Shown here: positions 55,369 to 64,000 of the stretch, piece by piece
Layout of the letters: every line of letters begins with the position of its first letter
Position numbering within the stretch: the stretch's first letter is position 1
Origin: Burkholderia sp. GAS332
GTDB taxonomy: Bacteria > Pseudomonadota > Gammaproteobacteria > Burkholderiales > Burkholderiaceae
NCBI GenBank assembly: GCA_900142905.1
Contig: FSRV01000001.1
Coordinates: forward strand, 4,464,001 to 4,528,000
Direction: 5' to 3'
Length of the DNA stretch: 64,000 bases
Translations under genes and position numbers: made by a program
Notes under the pieces: model-generated
Database searches by the model: none
Seen by the model: the letters and a program-made list of their open reading frames with translations, nothing else
What the model was told of the DNA's origin: nothing

Positions 55369-57735
55369 TCATTCGTAATTGGTGAAACGCGCTTCCGGCG
55401 GCGGCGGCGGCGGCAACGGCGTGTACCCGGCCACGCTGGCGCGGAACGCGGGAATCAGCCCGTTGTCGACGGCCGCCAGGCCCTTGAACGTCAACTGCGC
55501 GAGAAACCGCGTGCTCGACTGATTCTGCCCCGAGGTGTTCAGGCCGTTCGCATAGCGCTGAATCCCGGCGCCGAACGTCCAGCAGTCGGCGTCGTATTGC
55601 AGGCCGATCAGACCGTCGACGATCCGATGCCCGCCGAGATCGTAATTGAAGCGCCCGACCCCATATACCCGGTGCGTCAACGGCCATTGCCCCGAGATCA
55701 GCACCTGATTGATCGGCTGGTCGTCCAGCGTGGTGTTCGCGCGGGTGTAGCGGTACGCGACGTTGATCACCTTGCCGCTGGCCGGACTGAAGCCGAAGCC
55801 GATGCTCGTCTTCGTCAACTGGTTGCTGTCGGCATTATATTGGAACGCCGTTTCCGAAGCGAAACCGGCGCCGAGCTTGAGCGACGCACCCGCGATCAGG
55901 TCCGAATGCGTGGCCTGCGTGCTGGTCTCGGTCGGCAGCAGCGTAACGCGTTGATCCTGGAAATAGTACTGCTGCGCAATCACGAAACGCGCACGTTCGT
56001 CGCCGGTCGCCGGGTCGATGAAGCGCGTGGTGAGCGCCGCGGTCAGGCGGTTCGCATCCGCAATCCGGTCGTTACCGACGAAGGTGTTCGGCGTGAAGAT
56101 TTCCGCCAGCCCGAAATCGGAATCGGCCGTATCGAACAGCGGTGCCTGCGACTGATTGCGGTACGGCGTGTAGACGTAGTAAAGCCGGGGCTCCAGCGTC
56201 TGGATGTAATCCTGGCCGAAAATCCGCACCGAACGATCGAACACCAGGCCGGTATCGAAGCTCAGCGTCGGGATCGATTCAGTGAAATTCTTCGGCGAGC
56301 CGGCCGGCAGGTCGGTGCCAATATTGCTCAGGTTGTACGACGCAAAGTGCCACTGCACCTTCGGCGTGACGAAGTAACCGGGCCCGACCACCGAATACGA
56401 CAGGTACGGGTTGAACATCACCCGCTGACCCTGGGTGGTGTCCGCGGTGGTGATGCGGAAATTCGAGTAGTCCGCTTCCGCGCCGTAATCGAAGCCGTCG
56501 ATGTTGTACTTCGCGTACTTCACGTTCAACTGCGGCTCGCGGCCGTACGGCGCCACCGAAGGCGTCAGCGTCTGCCAGTGCTGTTCGCGGGCGAGCACCG
56601 ACCACGGGCCGTTGTTGTAGGTCAACCCGGCTTCCTGCTGATACAGGAGCTGGGTGCCGTTCATGAACTGACTGACCGACGACGACAAGTCTTCCGGATA
56701 CGTGTTGTCCGAAACCTTGTTGTAGTAGATATAACCGCCGAACCCGTTGCCGAAGTTCTGGTTGTGCTGGATATACAGCGCGTAGCGGTTGGTATGGGTC
56801 AGGTGGTCGTCCGGCAGGAACTCGCCGGTGATCGAGCCAGAATACGTAGGCGACAGATAACGGAAGGTCGACTGCAACTGCACGCCGCGCTTCGAGATCA
56901 GACGCGGCGTGACCGTCAGGTCGCGATTCGGCGCGATGTTGAAGTAGTACGGTACCGACAGTTCGAAGCCGTTCGACGAACTCAGCGAAAACGTGGGCGG
57001 CAGGATACCGCTGCGCCGGTCGCCCGACAGCGGGAACGACAGCCACGGCGAAGCGAACACCGGCACGCCCTGGAAGAACAGCACGCTGTTGTACGCGACG
57101 CCTTCGTCCGCACCGGTGTCGAAATCGAACTCGGTGCCCTTGAGGTACCAGGCCGGGTTGTCCGTACACGAGCAAGCCGTGTACGTGCCCTTTGTGAACA
57201 CCGAGCGCTCGTTGTCGAGCATGTCGACGCGCTCCGCGCTGCCCGAGCCACCGGTCACGTTGAAGTGGTACTTCGGCGCGGACATGTAGCCTTCGCTCGA
57301 GTCCACCCGCATATGCGCTTCCGGGCCGTTGAACGTGGCGCCGTTGTTGTTCAGGTGCACCTGGCCATACGCGTCGGCCATGTCCGTGTCCTGATCGTAG
57401 TGCAGGGCGTCGGCCTTGATGATGAAGGTATTGCGCCGCACCTCGGCCGAGCCTTTCGCGGCCAGGTCCTGGTCGGTAGTGCCGCTGGTCGAGTCGCCGA
57501 GTACGAAGGTGGCCGCCTTCTGCCCTGACTGCAGCGGATGTTCTTCAAGCTGCGGGGCGAGTTGCATGCCCCAGGGCGCGTCGATAGGTTGCGGCTGCGC
57601 GGCTTCCCCCACCAGCTGGGCGTGCGCAAGCGCGGGCATCAGGCCCGGAACGGCGATCAACGCCGCGACGAGCCGCCTTTTGCGCGGGACTACAGCACAA
57701 GAGGGAGTCGTTTGGGAAAGCTGTCTAGGCGGCAT
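55369..57735 (-). CDS. lptD: LPS-assembly outer-membrane protein LptD
   Basis: LptD inserts lipopolysaccharide into the outer leaflet. The 788-aa protein has a signal peptide (about 1-39, ending ALAHA), the LptA/OstA-like jellyroll (about 95-190, [19 protein letters not shown]) and the barrel with LptD signatures ([45 protein letters not shown]). Mature cysteines are C188 and C190 (ACSC) and C718 (DADCWTF). E. coli LptD has four cysteines, two N-terminal-side and an adjacent pair near the end, so the disulfide layout differs here. [11 protein letters not shown] tail follows the last strand. Confidence 0.97.
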   Translation of the reverse strand: MPPRQLSQTTPSCAVVPRKRRLVAALIAVPGLMPALAHAQLVGEAAQPQPIDAPWGMQLAPQLEEHPLQSGQKAATFVLGDSTSGTTDQDLAAKGSAEVRRNTFIIKADALHYDQDTDMADAYGQVHLNNNGATFNGPEAHMRVDSSEGYMSAPKYHFNVTGGSGSAERVDMLDNERSVFTKGTYTACSCTDNPAWYLKGTEFDFDTGADEGVAYNSVLFFQGVPVFASPWLSFPLSGDRRSGILPPTFSLSSSNGFELSVPYYFNIAPNRDLTVTPRLISKRGVQLQSTFRYLSPTYSGSITGEFLPDDHLTHTNRYALYIQHNQNFGNGFGGYIYYNKVSDNTYPEDLSSSVSQFMNGTQLLYQQEAGLTYNNGPWSVLAREQHWQTLTPSVAPYGREPQLNVKYAKYNIDGFDYGAEADYSNFRITTADTTQGQRVMFNPYLSYSVVGPGYFVTPKVQWHFASYNLSNIGTDLPAGSPKNFTESIPTLSFDTGLVFDRSVRIFGQDYIQTLEPRLYYVYTPYRNQSQAPLFDTADSDFGLAEIFTPNTFVGNDRIADANRLTAALTTRFIDPATGDERARFVIAQQYYFQDQRVTLLPTETSTQATHSDLIAGASLKLGAGFASETAFQYNADSNQLTKTSIGFGFSPASGKVINVAYRYTRANTTLDDQPINQVLISGQWPLTHRVYGVGRFNYDLGGHRIVDGLIGLQYDADCWTFGAGIQRYANGLNTSGQNQSSTRFLAQLTFKGLAAVDNGLIPAFRASVAGYTPLPPPPPPEARFTNYE

Positions 57736-57957
57736 GTATCGTTTGGCGAATCGGCCCGTCCGTCAGCTTTTGTAGTCACGATCCACCGCCTGCACATCCC
57801 GACCGTGACAGTCGGCTGTACATCAATATTTACAATCTGTCGAACGATGAGGCGGGCGGTAAAGCGGAACACGCGAAAGCTGGCGTGAGTCGCGTCAAAA
57901 AAGTCGTGGGGTATTATATGGCAAGACGTTGCCCCTCTGAATTTGCCGCCGGTTTTC

Positions 57958-59049
57958 ATGACGCTGCCCTCTGCCCAAGACACCCCCCAAGATTTCACCG
58001 ACAGCCGCCTCGAACTGCTCAAGGCCTGGCTGAACGCCCACGCAGCACGCTATGCGCTCGAACTCGACACGCTTGCCCCGGCTTCGTCCGACGCCAGTTT
58101 TCGCCGCTATTTCCGGCTCGCCGGTAAGGCGGCGGAAGGCGAAAGCACCGGCACCCTGATCGCCGTCGATGCCCCGCCGCCCGAAAAGTGCCGCGAATTT
58201 GTGCAAATCGCACAATTGCTCGAGGCCGCCAACGTGCATGTGCCGCGCGTGCTGGAGGTCGACTTCGACGCCGGCTTCATGCTCGTCACCGATCTGGGCA
58301 CCGATTCGTACCTCGGCGCGCTGACCGAGGCGCAAAGCGGCGATGACCCGCCCCGCGCCCGCTCGCTGATGCGCGACGCGCTCGATGCGCTGATCCGCTG
58401 GCAGCTCACGTCGCGCGAAGGCGTGCTGCCACCGTTCGACGAAGCCTTCCTGCGCCGCGAGATGGAATTGATGCCCGAGTGGTTCCTCGGCCGCCATCTG
58501 AGCCGTGAGGTCGACGAAAAGACCCGCGGGGTGCTCGATCGCACCTTCGCGCTGTTGATCGCCAGCGCCCGGGCGCAGCCGCAGGTCTTCATGCTACGCG
58601 ATTTCATGCCGCGCAATCTGATGATCGCGGCCGAGCCCAATCCCGTGAATCCCGGCGTGCTGGACTTCCAGGACGCGGTGTACGGCCCGATCACCTACGA
58701 CGTCGCGTCGTTGCTGCGCGATGCTTTCCTCAGCTGGGACGAAGAATTTGAGCTGGATTGCTTCGTGTACTACTGGGAGCGCGCGAAAAAAGCCGGCCTG
58801 CCCGTCGATCCGGATTTCGGCGAGTTCTACCGCCAGGTCGAGTGGATGGGACTGCAACGGCACATCAAGGTGTTGGGCCTGTTCTGCCGGATCAACTACC
58901 GCGACAGCAAACCGCATTACATGAAGGATCTGCCGCGTTTCATCGGCTATGCCCGCAAGGTCGCTGAGCGCTATGCGCCGCTGCGTCCGTTCGCGAAGCT
59001 GCTCGACGATCTCGAAGGCCGCGCTAATGAAGTCGGCTACACGTTCTGA
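57958..59049 (+). CDS. amgK: Anomeric N-acetylmuramate/N-acetylglucosamine kinase AmgK
   Basis: AmgK phosphorylates MurNAc at the anomeric position in the peptidoglycan recycling bypass, first shown in Pseudomonas putida. The 363-aa protein (ATG at 57958) has an aminoglycoside-phosphotransferase fold: FRRYFRLAG, LVTDLGTDSYLGAL, the catalytic loop LRDFMPRNLM and metal Asp in LDFQDAVYGPITYD. The partner gene murU begins 3 bp after it. The pair is divergent from lptD across about 220 bp, as in pseudomonads, which supports AmgK over a generic kinase. Confidence 0.93.
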   Translation: MTLPSAQDTPQDFTDSRLELLKAWLNAHAARYALELDTLAPASSDASFRRYFRLAGKAAEGESTGTLIAVDAPPPEKCREFVQIAQLLEAANVHVPRVLEVDFDAGFMLVTDLGTDSYLGALTEAQSGDDPPRARSLMRDALDALIRWQLTSREGVLPPFDEAFLRREMELMPEWFLGRHLSREVDEKTRGVLDRTFALLIASARAQPQVFMLRDFMPRNLMIAAEPNPVNPGVLDFQDAVYGPITYDVASLLRDAFLSWDEEFELDCFVYYWERAKKAGLPVDPDFGEFYRQVEWMGLQRHIKVLGLFCRINYRDSKPHYMKDLPRFIGYARKVAERYAPLRPFAKLLDDLEGRANEVGYTF

Positions 59050-59052
59050 CCG

Positions 59053-59766
59053 ATGACGATGTCCCTGAAGAAAGCGATGATTTTCGCCGCCGGGCGCGGC
59101 GAACGCATGCGTCCGTTGACCGACGCGTGCCCGAAGCCTTTGCTCGAAGTGGGCGGCAAACCGCTGATCGTTTGGCAGATCGAGCGCCTCGCGCGCGCCG
59201 GTTTTCAAACCATTGTGATCAACCATGCGTGGCTTGGCGAGCGGATCGAAGCCGCGCTCGGCGACGGTTCGCGCTGGGGCGTGCAACTGCGCTACTCGGC
59301 CGAACATGAAGCGCTGGAGACGGCAGGCGGGATCGTGCAGGCGTTGCCGCTGTTGGAAGATGAGGGCAGGAGCGAGGTATTCGTCGCAGTCAGTGGTGAC
59401 GTCTACGCGGATTTCGACTACGCGACGCTGAATACGCGCGCCGAAGCGCTGAAGGCGCTAACCGGGCCCGGCATGCATCTGGTGATGGTGCCGAACCCGG
59501 CGTTTCATCCGAACGGCGACTTCGGGTTGCGCGACGGAACGCTCTCGCTCGATGCGCAACCGCGCTTCACGTTCGGCAACATCGGACTCTACGACACACG
59601 CATGTTTCGCGATCTGCCGCGCGGCACGCGGCGCGCGCTGACGCCTTACTATCGCGAGACGATTGCAAGCGGCCTCGCGAGCGGCGAATTGTATGAAGGC
59701 TTGTGGGAAAACGTCGGCACGCCTGCGCAGCTGCAGGCTTTGGATCAGCGTTTGCGCGCACGCTGA
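59053..59766 (+). CDS. murU: N-acetylmuramate alpha-1-phosphate uridylyltransferase MurU
   Basis: MurU makes UDP-MurNAc from MurNAc-1-phosphate, completing the recycling shunt that bypasses MurA and gives intrinsic fosfomycin tolerance. The 237-aa nucleotidyltransferase has the signature FAAGRGERMRPLTDACPKPL, FVAVSGDVYADFDY and the C-terminal LWENVGTPAQLQALD. Length fits P. putida MurU. The ATG is 3 bp past amgK. Convergent with the Atm1-type ABC gene. Confidence 0.94.
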   Translation: MTMSLKKAMIFAAGRGERMRPLTDACPKPLLEVGGKPLIVWQIERLARAGFQTIVINHAWLGERIEAALGDGSRWGVQLRYSAEHEALETAGGIVQALPLLEDEGRSEVFVAVSGDVYADFDYATLNTRAEALKALTGPGMHLVMVPNPAFHPNGDFGLRDGTLSLDAQPRFTFGNIGLYDTRMFRDLPRGTRRALTPYYRETIASGLASGELYEGLWENVGTPAQLQALDQRLRAR

Positions 59767-59777
59767 GTACAAGAAGG

Positions 59778-59814
59778 CGTTGAGCGGCACCGTGCGATAA
59801 CGCGCCGCTCAACG
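59778..59814 (+). terminator. Hairpin downstream of murU
   Basis: CGTTGAGCGGC pairs perfectly with GCCGCTCAACG across a 15-nt loop, 11 bp after the murU stop. No T-run follows. Confidence 0.4.
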
Positions 59815-59924
59815 TGCTACGACCAAGGCCAGAGGTCTGGCGCCGAATGCTAAGCGCTCAGCGCCGAGCACACGCTTGACGCGCCATCGAGCAAGCAAAC
59901 GCGGCGCACCTCACTGCCGCTTGC

Positions 59925-61814
59925 TTAACGTCCGCCATCCCCCGCCCCTACCGTTTCAGCCGACTCCGACGCCTCTGCGGCACGTTGCTGCTGCAACGCC
60001 CACATCTGCGCGAAGAGGCCGTTGGCGCGCAGCAACTCGGCGTGCGTCCCACGCTCGACGATGCGTCCCTTGTCCATCACGATGATCTGCTGCGCGTGCA
60101 CTACCGTCGACAGCCGGTGCGCGATGATCAGCGTCGTACGCTCGCGGGCGATCTGATCGAGTTCATGCTGGATCGCGCGCTCCGAACGCGAATCGAGCGC
60201 CGACGTGGCCTCGTCGAACAGCAGAATCGGCGGATTCTTGAGGATGGTCCGCGCGATCGCGACGCGCTGCTTTTCACCGCCCGACAACTTCAGGCCACGC
60301 TCGCCGACCGGCGTCTCGTACCCCTTCGGCAGCCCTTCGATGAAGTCGTGAATATGCGCCGCGCGCGCCGCCGCGATCACTTCCTCACGCGTGGCCGACG
60401 GACGGCCATAAGCGATGTTGTAGTAGATCGAATCGTTGAACAGCACCGTATCCTGCGGCACGATGCCGATCGAAGCACGCAGCGAATCCTGCGTGACGTC
60501 GCGAATATCCTGCCCGTCGATGGTGATCGCACCGCCCGTCGCGCGATCCAGATCATAGAAGCGGAACATCAGCCGCGCGAGCGTCGATTTGCCCGAGCCG
60601 CTATGCCCGACCACCGCCGTGGTGCTGCCCGCCGGAATCGTGAAGCTCACGTCGTGCAGAATCTGCCGCGCCGGCTCATACGAGAAGTTCACATGCTCGA
60701 AGCGCACCTGCGCACCGCTCACCTGCAACTCGGGCGCGTCCGGCACATCGGGCACCTCCTGGGCCGCGCCAAGCAGCGTGAACATGCGGTCCATATCGGT
60801 GAGGCTCTGTTTCAGTTCCCGATACACGACGCCGAGAAAATTCAGCGGAATATAGAGCTGCAACATGAAGGTGTTGATCAACACCAGATCGCCGAGCGTG
60901 AGGCGCCCGGCCATCACGCCTTCGGTCGCGCGCCACAGAATGAACACGAGCCCCGTGCCGATGATCGCCTGCTGCCCGAAGTTCAGCGCCGACAGCGAAC
61001 GCTGCGATTTGATCGCGGCTGTGCGATAGCGTTTGAGATTTTCGTCGTAACGCTGCGCTTCCCACTCTTCGTTGCCGAAGTACTTCACGGTCTCGTAGTT
61101 GAGCAACGAATCGATCGCGCGCGAATTCGCCTTTGAATCGAGGTCGTTCATCGTGCGGCGAAAATGCGTGCGCCATTCCGTGACTTTTACGGTGAACACG
61201 ATGTAAGCGGCGAGCGCAATGAACGTGACGATCGCGTAATACGCCTCGTATTTGACGACAAAAAATCCCAGTACGAGACTGACTTCGACCAGTGTCGGCA
61301 GGATGCTGTACAGCGAATACGAAATCAGTTGCGTGATGCCGCGCGTGCCGCGTTCGATATCGCGCGACATGCCGCCCGTCTGCCGATCGAGATGAAACCG
61401 CAACGACAGTGCATGCAAATGGCGAAACACTTTCAGCGCGAGCTGCCGCACCGCACTTTCAGTCACCTTCGCAAACAGAATTTCGCGCAGCTCGGTGAAA
61501 AGCGAGGTGGACAGCCGCACCACGGCATAGGCGACCACCATCAGACCGACGCCGCCCAGCAGCACGATGCCAGGGGAGTCGTGCGCACGGCCGAGCGCGG
61601 TGAGATGCTTCACCGACGAGAGGCCGTCGATGATCCGCTTCATCACGATCGGCACGCCGAGATTGGCGACCTTCGCGCCGATCAGGCAGCTCAGCGCAAA
61701 GCCGACGCGCCATTTATAGGTGGCGAGATAGGGCAGCAGGGACAGGATCGTTTGCCAGTCGTTGCGCGGCTGGGTCGAGATCGGGGAAGGTTCGGACGAG
61801 GGCGTACGGCGCAT
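59925..61814 (-). CDS. ABC exporter, half-size, Atm1/heavy-metal-tolerance type
   Basis: The 629-aa half-transporter has a six-span membrane domain (about 25-340) and a nucleotide-binding domain (about 370-610). The latter contains GHSGSGKSTLAR, LSGGEKQRVAIARTIL and LLFDEATSALD, plus the H-loop IIAHRLSTV. Membrane-domain segments KANSRAIDSLLNYETVKYFGNE and DRQTGGMSRDIERGTRGI are characteristic of Atm1/ABCB7 exporters, which move glutathione-linked compounds and protect against heavy metals. The ATG at 61814 gives a normal length; the frame stays open upstream but without family sequence. Confidence 0.92.
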   Translation of the reverse strand: MRRTPSSEPSPISTQPRNDWQTILSLLPYLATYKWRVGFALSCLIGAKVANLGVPIVMKRIIDGLSSVKHLTALGRAHDSPGIVLLGGVGLMVVAYAVVRLSTSLFTELREILFAKVTESAVRQLALKVFRHLHALSLRFHLDRQTGGMSRDIERGTRGITQLISYSLYSILPTLVEVSLVLGFFVVKYEAYYAIVTFIALAAYIVFTVKVTEWRTHFRRTMNDLDSKANSRAIDSLLNYETVKYFGNEEWEAQRYDENLKRYRTAAIKSQRSLSALNFGQQAIIGTGLVFILWRATEGVMAGRLTLGDLVLINTFMLQLYIPLNFLGVVYRELKQSLTDMDRMFTLLGAAQEVPDVPDAPELQVSGAQVRFEHVNFSYEPARQILHDVSFTIPAGSTTAVVGHSGSGKSTLARLMFRFYDLDRATGGAITIDGQDIRDVTQDSLRASIGIVPQDTVLFNDSIYYNIAYGRPSATREEVIAAARAAHIHDFIEGLPKGYETPVGERGLKLSGGEKQRVAIARTILKNPPILLFDEATSALDSRSERAIQHELDQIARERTTLIIAHRLSTVVHAQQIIVMDKGRIVERGTHAELLRANGLFAQMWALQQQRAAEASESAETVGAGDGGR

Positions 61815-62123
61815 GGGATCGGCTGGGGAGAGTATGGAAGCGACGGAGTTCGCAGCGGCGCGCCGACCGGCAGCGCGCAAACTCCACGCCCTGCTCCATG
61901 TCGCGCGACCCGGCTGGGCGCTTTCCCGTACAATTCCTGATCTTTCTATTGTCGCAGAAGCTGGCTGGCGCCGCTTTTCATGGGCCGTCCGGCTGTCGGT
62001 TGCACGTGGGCCATGCGGCTGTGCTGTACCGCTGCGTTGCACCGCTATGTCGTGCAGTTGTCGTGAAATCCCCCGCCTGCCTGTCGAGCCGACCAAGCCA
62101 TTACGAATTTCAAGGGTGCCCCG
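61815..62123. other. 309-bp divergent spacer between the ABC exporter and the thioesterase gene
   Basis: It contains a TACAAT hexamer at about 61925 that could be a -10 element, but no matched -35 is clear. Nothing else is recognised: no RNA gene, no coding frame with a ribosome site. Confidence 0.45.
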
Positions 62124-62519
62124 ATGACCGATCTCCTTCAACTCCCGCAAAAGTCTTGCGCGCTGCGCGTCGTGCCGCAACCGTCGGACGCGAACGTCCA
62201 CGGCGACGTGTTCGGCGGCTGGATCATGGCGCAAGTGGATATCGCCGGCTCGATTCCGGCCAGCCGCCGTGCCAACGGGCGGGTGGCGACCATCGCAGTC
62301 AATTCGTTCGTCTTCAAGCAACCGGTGTTCGTCGGCGATCTGCTGAGCTTCTACGCGGATATCGTCAAGACGGGCAACACCTCGGTGACGGTGGAAGTCG
62401 AGGTCTACGCGCAGCGCATGAGCCTGACCGAAGACGTGGTGAAGGTGACCGAGGCGACCCTGACCTACGTCGCAACCGACAGCGACCGGCGCCCACGCGC
62501 GCTGCCGGTGCTGGATTGA
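62124..62519 (+). CDS. Acyl-CoA thioesterase, YciA-like hotdog protein
   Basis: The 131-aa enzyme hydrolyses acyl-CoA thioesters in the cytoplasm. The hotdog core is PSDANVHGDVFGGWIMAQVD, with the catalytic Asp in the NxxGDxFGG pattern, followed by VNSFVFKQPVFVGDLLSFYA and a beta sheet ending EATLTYVATD. Length equals E. coli YciA (132). Confidence 0.93.
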   Translation: MTDLLQLPQKSCALRVVPQPSDANVHGDVFGGWIMAQVDIAGSIPASRRANGRVATIAVNSFVFKQPVFVGDLLSFYADIVKTGNTSVTVEVEVYAQRMSLTEDVVKVTEATLTYVATDSDRRPRALPVLD

Positions 62520-62539
62520 GCAGCGGACATTGAACGAAA

Positions 62540-62561
62540 ACGAGGCGCCTGAGCGCCTCGT
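62540..62561 (+). terminator. Hairpin terminator after the thioesterase gene
   Basis: ACGAGGCGC pairs perfectly with GCGCCTCGT around a CTGA loop, 20 bp past the stop; only a loose T-rich run (CTATCTTCAT) follows. Confidence 0.55.
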
Positions 62562-62690
62562 CTATCTTCATACCTTGTGCTTGTGCCGGGTTGCGTTTGC
62601 AAGGTTGCGTTTGTCAGGCTGCATTTGCCAAGCTCCCCCAGCGCAAGCACGACCGGGGGCCGGCAACCTCCATCCGGCCCGCAGCCCCGC

Positions 62691-63026
62691 TTACTGGCTC
62701 GCCGCCGCGCCCGCCGCCGCCTTCTTCTGCGCGTTCTGGAGATCCGTCGGATAGTTCGGATCGTTGCGCGACGGGTTATACCCGTTGCTTTCCAGTTGCT
62801 TCAACTCGGCATTCTTCTTCGCCCGCGCCTGCTTGCGGGCAGCCTTGCGTTGCGCCTTGGCGGCAGCCTTGGATGCGGCCGCCGGATTGGCCGCAGTGGC
62901 GGCAGTGGCTTGATCGCCCGCCTGAGCACTACCGCCGCTTTGCGCGAACGCCGGTGCAACCGAAGCCGCGCTCAGTACAACCGATGTCAGCAGGACTGCC
63001 CATTTCTTTGCAGGTGAAGACGTCAT
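62691..63026 (-). CDS. Small secreted DUF4148-like protein
   Basis: From the ATG at 63026 (GGAGAG upstream) the gene codes for 111 aa: a signal peptide (MTSSPAKKWAVLLTSVVLSA, cleaved after PAFA), a long Ala/Lys/Arg-rich region (KAAAKAQRKAARKQARAKK), then ELKQLESNGYNPSRNDPNYP near the end. The last block is the hallmark of DUF4148, a family almost confined to Burkholderiales with no known function. The basic coiled segment is unusually long compared with typical members, as I recall them. A GGGCCGG/CCGGCCC dyad (62657-62680) lies just after the stop. Confidence 0.75.
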   Translation of the reverse strand: MTSSPAKKWAVLLTSVVLSAASVAPAFAQSGGSAQAGDQATAATAANPAAASKAAAKAQRKAARKQARAKKNAELKQLESNGYNPSRNDPNYPTDLQNAQKKAAAGAAASQ

Positions 63027-63240
63027 TGTTCTCTCCAGTCGTATTGGAAGATATTCGACGGCGAAACGCCCATAACAGAGTGCGAGCAGCGAAAAGCGGG
63101 CGCAACGCCACGTGAATCGATGCTTCATGGTTCCCGGTAAAGTCTGAGATGGGAATCCCGAATATATACGACTGACACTCGCGCGCAAACCGGTAATCCC
63201 CCGCGAACGGCGACCCGCGCGCGCCACTCGACACAGAATC

Positions 63241-64000
63241 TCACCCGCCGCTACGCAAATAGGCGTCGACCTGCGCGTCGATCCATTGTGCGAAATGCGC
63301 CTGTTTCGCGTTCAGGATCTCGCGTTGCTGCCACACCAGCCAGTACGGATAGCGATACGGCACGCGAATGTCCGTGATCTGCACCAAGTCGCCTCGCGCC
63401 AGCGCGTGCGCGACGAGGCTGCGCCGTTCGAGCGCGACACCCTGCCCGAGCAGCACCGCGCTGATCACGATATTCGAATCGTTCGCCGACAGCACCAGCG
63501 CTTCAGCGGCCGGCTCGGCGACCTGCGCCGCCTGGCACCAGTCGCTCCATGGCGCATCGGGGCTCGAGATCAGCGGACACGCGAGCACGTCCTCGGCCGT
63601 GCGCGGAAAACGGCCATTTGGCCCAAGCGAGAAATGCGGCGCCGCAACCACGAGCATGTCGTCGTCGAATAGTTTCTGTTGCGCGACGTCGGGCCAATGT
63701 CCCTGCCCCATGCGAATACCAATGTCACTCGTGCCCTGGCGAAAATCCTCGATCTGCAGATTCGTCAGGAGGCGGACGCGATAGTACGGATGCGCCTCAC
63801 GGAAGCTCGCGAGGCGCGGCACGAGCCAATGCTGCGCGAACGACGGCACGGTCGCGATCACCAGTTCGCTTTCGTGCGGGCGCGCCTGCGCGCGGCGCGT
63901 CGCCTGCGTGATGTCGCGCAACGCCGAGCGTATTTCGAGCGCGTAGAGCCGGCCGTCGTCGGTGAGCCGCAGGCCGCGCGCTTCACGCACGAACAGCGCG
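63241..64000 (-). CDS. LysR-type regulator, GcvA-like (5' end beyond the window)
   Basis: This is the C-terminal part (about 253 codons) of a LysR regulator; the DNA-binding start lies past base 64000. The visible part starts FVREARGLRLTDDGR, the end of the HTH linker. The inducer domain continues with VIATVPSFAQHWLVPRLASFREAHP, a stretch shared by GcvA-type regulators, and VLLGQGVALERRSLV. The target cannot be named. Confidence 0.88.
   Translation of the reverse strand, partial: ALFVREARGLRLTDDGRLYALEIRSALRDITQATRRAQARPHESELVIATVPSFAQHWLVPRLASFREAHPYYRVRLLTNLQIEDFRQGTSDIGIRMGQGHWPDVAQQKLFDDDMLVVAAPHFSLGPNGRFPRTAEDVLACPLISSPDAPWSDWCQAAQVAEPAAEALVLSANDSNIVISAVLLGQGVALERRSLVAHALARGDLVQITDIRVPYRYPYWLVWQQREILNAKQAHFAQWIDAQVDAYLRSGG

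Noticed and set aside
55354-57528. 724-codon open frame antisense to lptD
   Set aside because: High-GC third-position bias opens long antisense frames. The product is an Arg/Val-rich mixture without domain features, while LptD on the other strand is unmistakable.
61815-62321. Upstream extension of the ABC exporter to 798 codons
   Set aside because: It would overlap the divergent thioesterase gene in antisense and adds low-quality Arg-rich sequence. The ATG at 61814 gives a normal half-transporter.

Overview
The window is about 64 kb of high-GC betaproteobacterial chromosome. Burkholderiales synteny and families point to Paraburkholderia or Burkholderia sensu lato: oxyR-recG, queA-tgt-yajC-secDF, lptD-surA-pdxA-ksgA with divergent amgK-murU, a DUF4148 protein, a split pqiA, and an OmpC-type porin. 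This assignment is inferred from gene content; no database search was possible. Most of the window is core genome. No tRNA, rRNA or CRISPR array was seen.

Layout. 1-9.5 kb: 3' part of oxyR, recG, then queA, tgt, yajC, secD, secF (queuosine tRNA modification and protein export), closed by a strong terminator. 9.6-13 kb: an MHS-type organic-acid symporter and a cytochrome b561 / YceI / YceI operon. 13.4-17.2 kb: a pqiAABC envelope lipid-transport operon. 17.2-19.6 kb: a non-coding repeat island, described below. 19.6-24.6 kb: the membrane protein misnamed 'site-specific recombinase Gcr', a THUMP rRNA methyltransferase, a VOC protein and a WYL-type regulator. 24.7-29.7 kb: pntAA-pntAB-pntB transhydrogenase, then a NudJ-like Nudix hydrolase and mnmA. 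29.9-32.5 kb: a membrane-anchored glutamate-synthase-domain protein and an FkbM methyltransferase. 32.7-38.2 kb: a glyQ-glyS-gmhB-plsC-ygjP operon. 38.3-46.1 kb: SnoaL-like protein, gloA, fadD, alkyl sulfatase, TetR and LysR regulators and an MFS permease. 46.4-50.5 kb: an autotransporter convergent with a porin. 50.9-64 kb: a DMT exporter, the ksgA-pdxA-surA-lptD block, amgK-murU, an Atm1-type ABC exporter, a YciA thioesterase, a DUF4148 secreted protein and a truncated LysR gene.

The most unusual stretch is 17.2-19.6 kb. Two inverted arms of roughly 220 bp flank a core containing a (GCGAGT)n array. Their outer 85 bp are identical; their inner ~138 bp are about 90% identical by eye. One arm is split by a complete 1,239-bp IS3-family element with a 3-bp CAC target duplication, and the other arm preserves the empty site. 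Flanking DNA is G+T-rich on the left and A+C-rich on the right, mirroring the inverted symmetry.

A second point is a likely small regulon. A TetR gene and the downstream alkyl sulfatase (followed by fadD) each carry the same 16-bp dyad, CGGAAT-N4-ATTCCG, in their upstream regions. This suggests a repressor controlling conversion of alkyl sulfates to fatty alcohol and, further on, to acyl-CoA.
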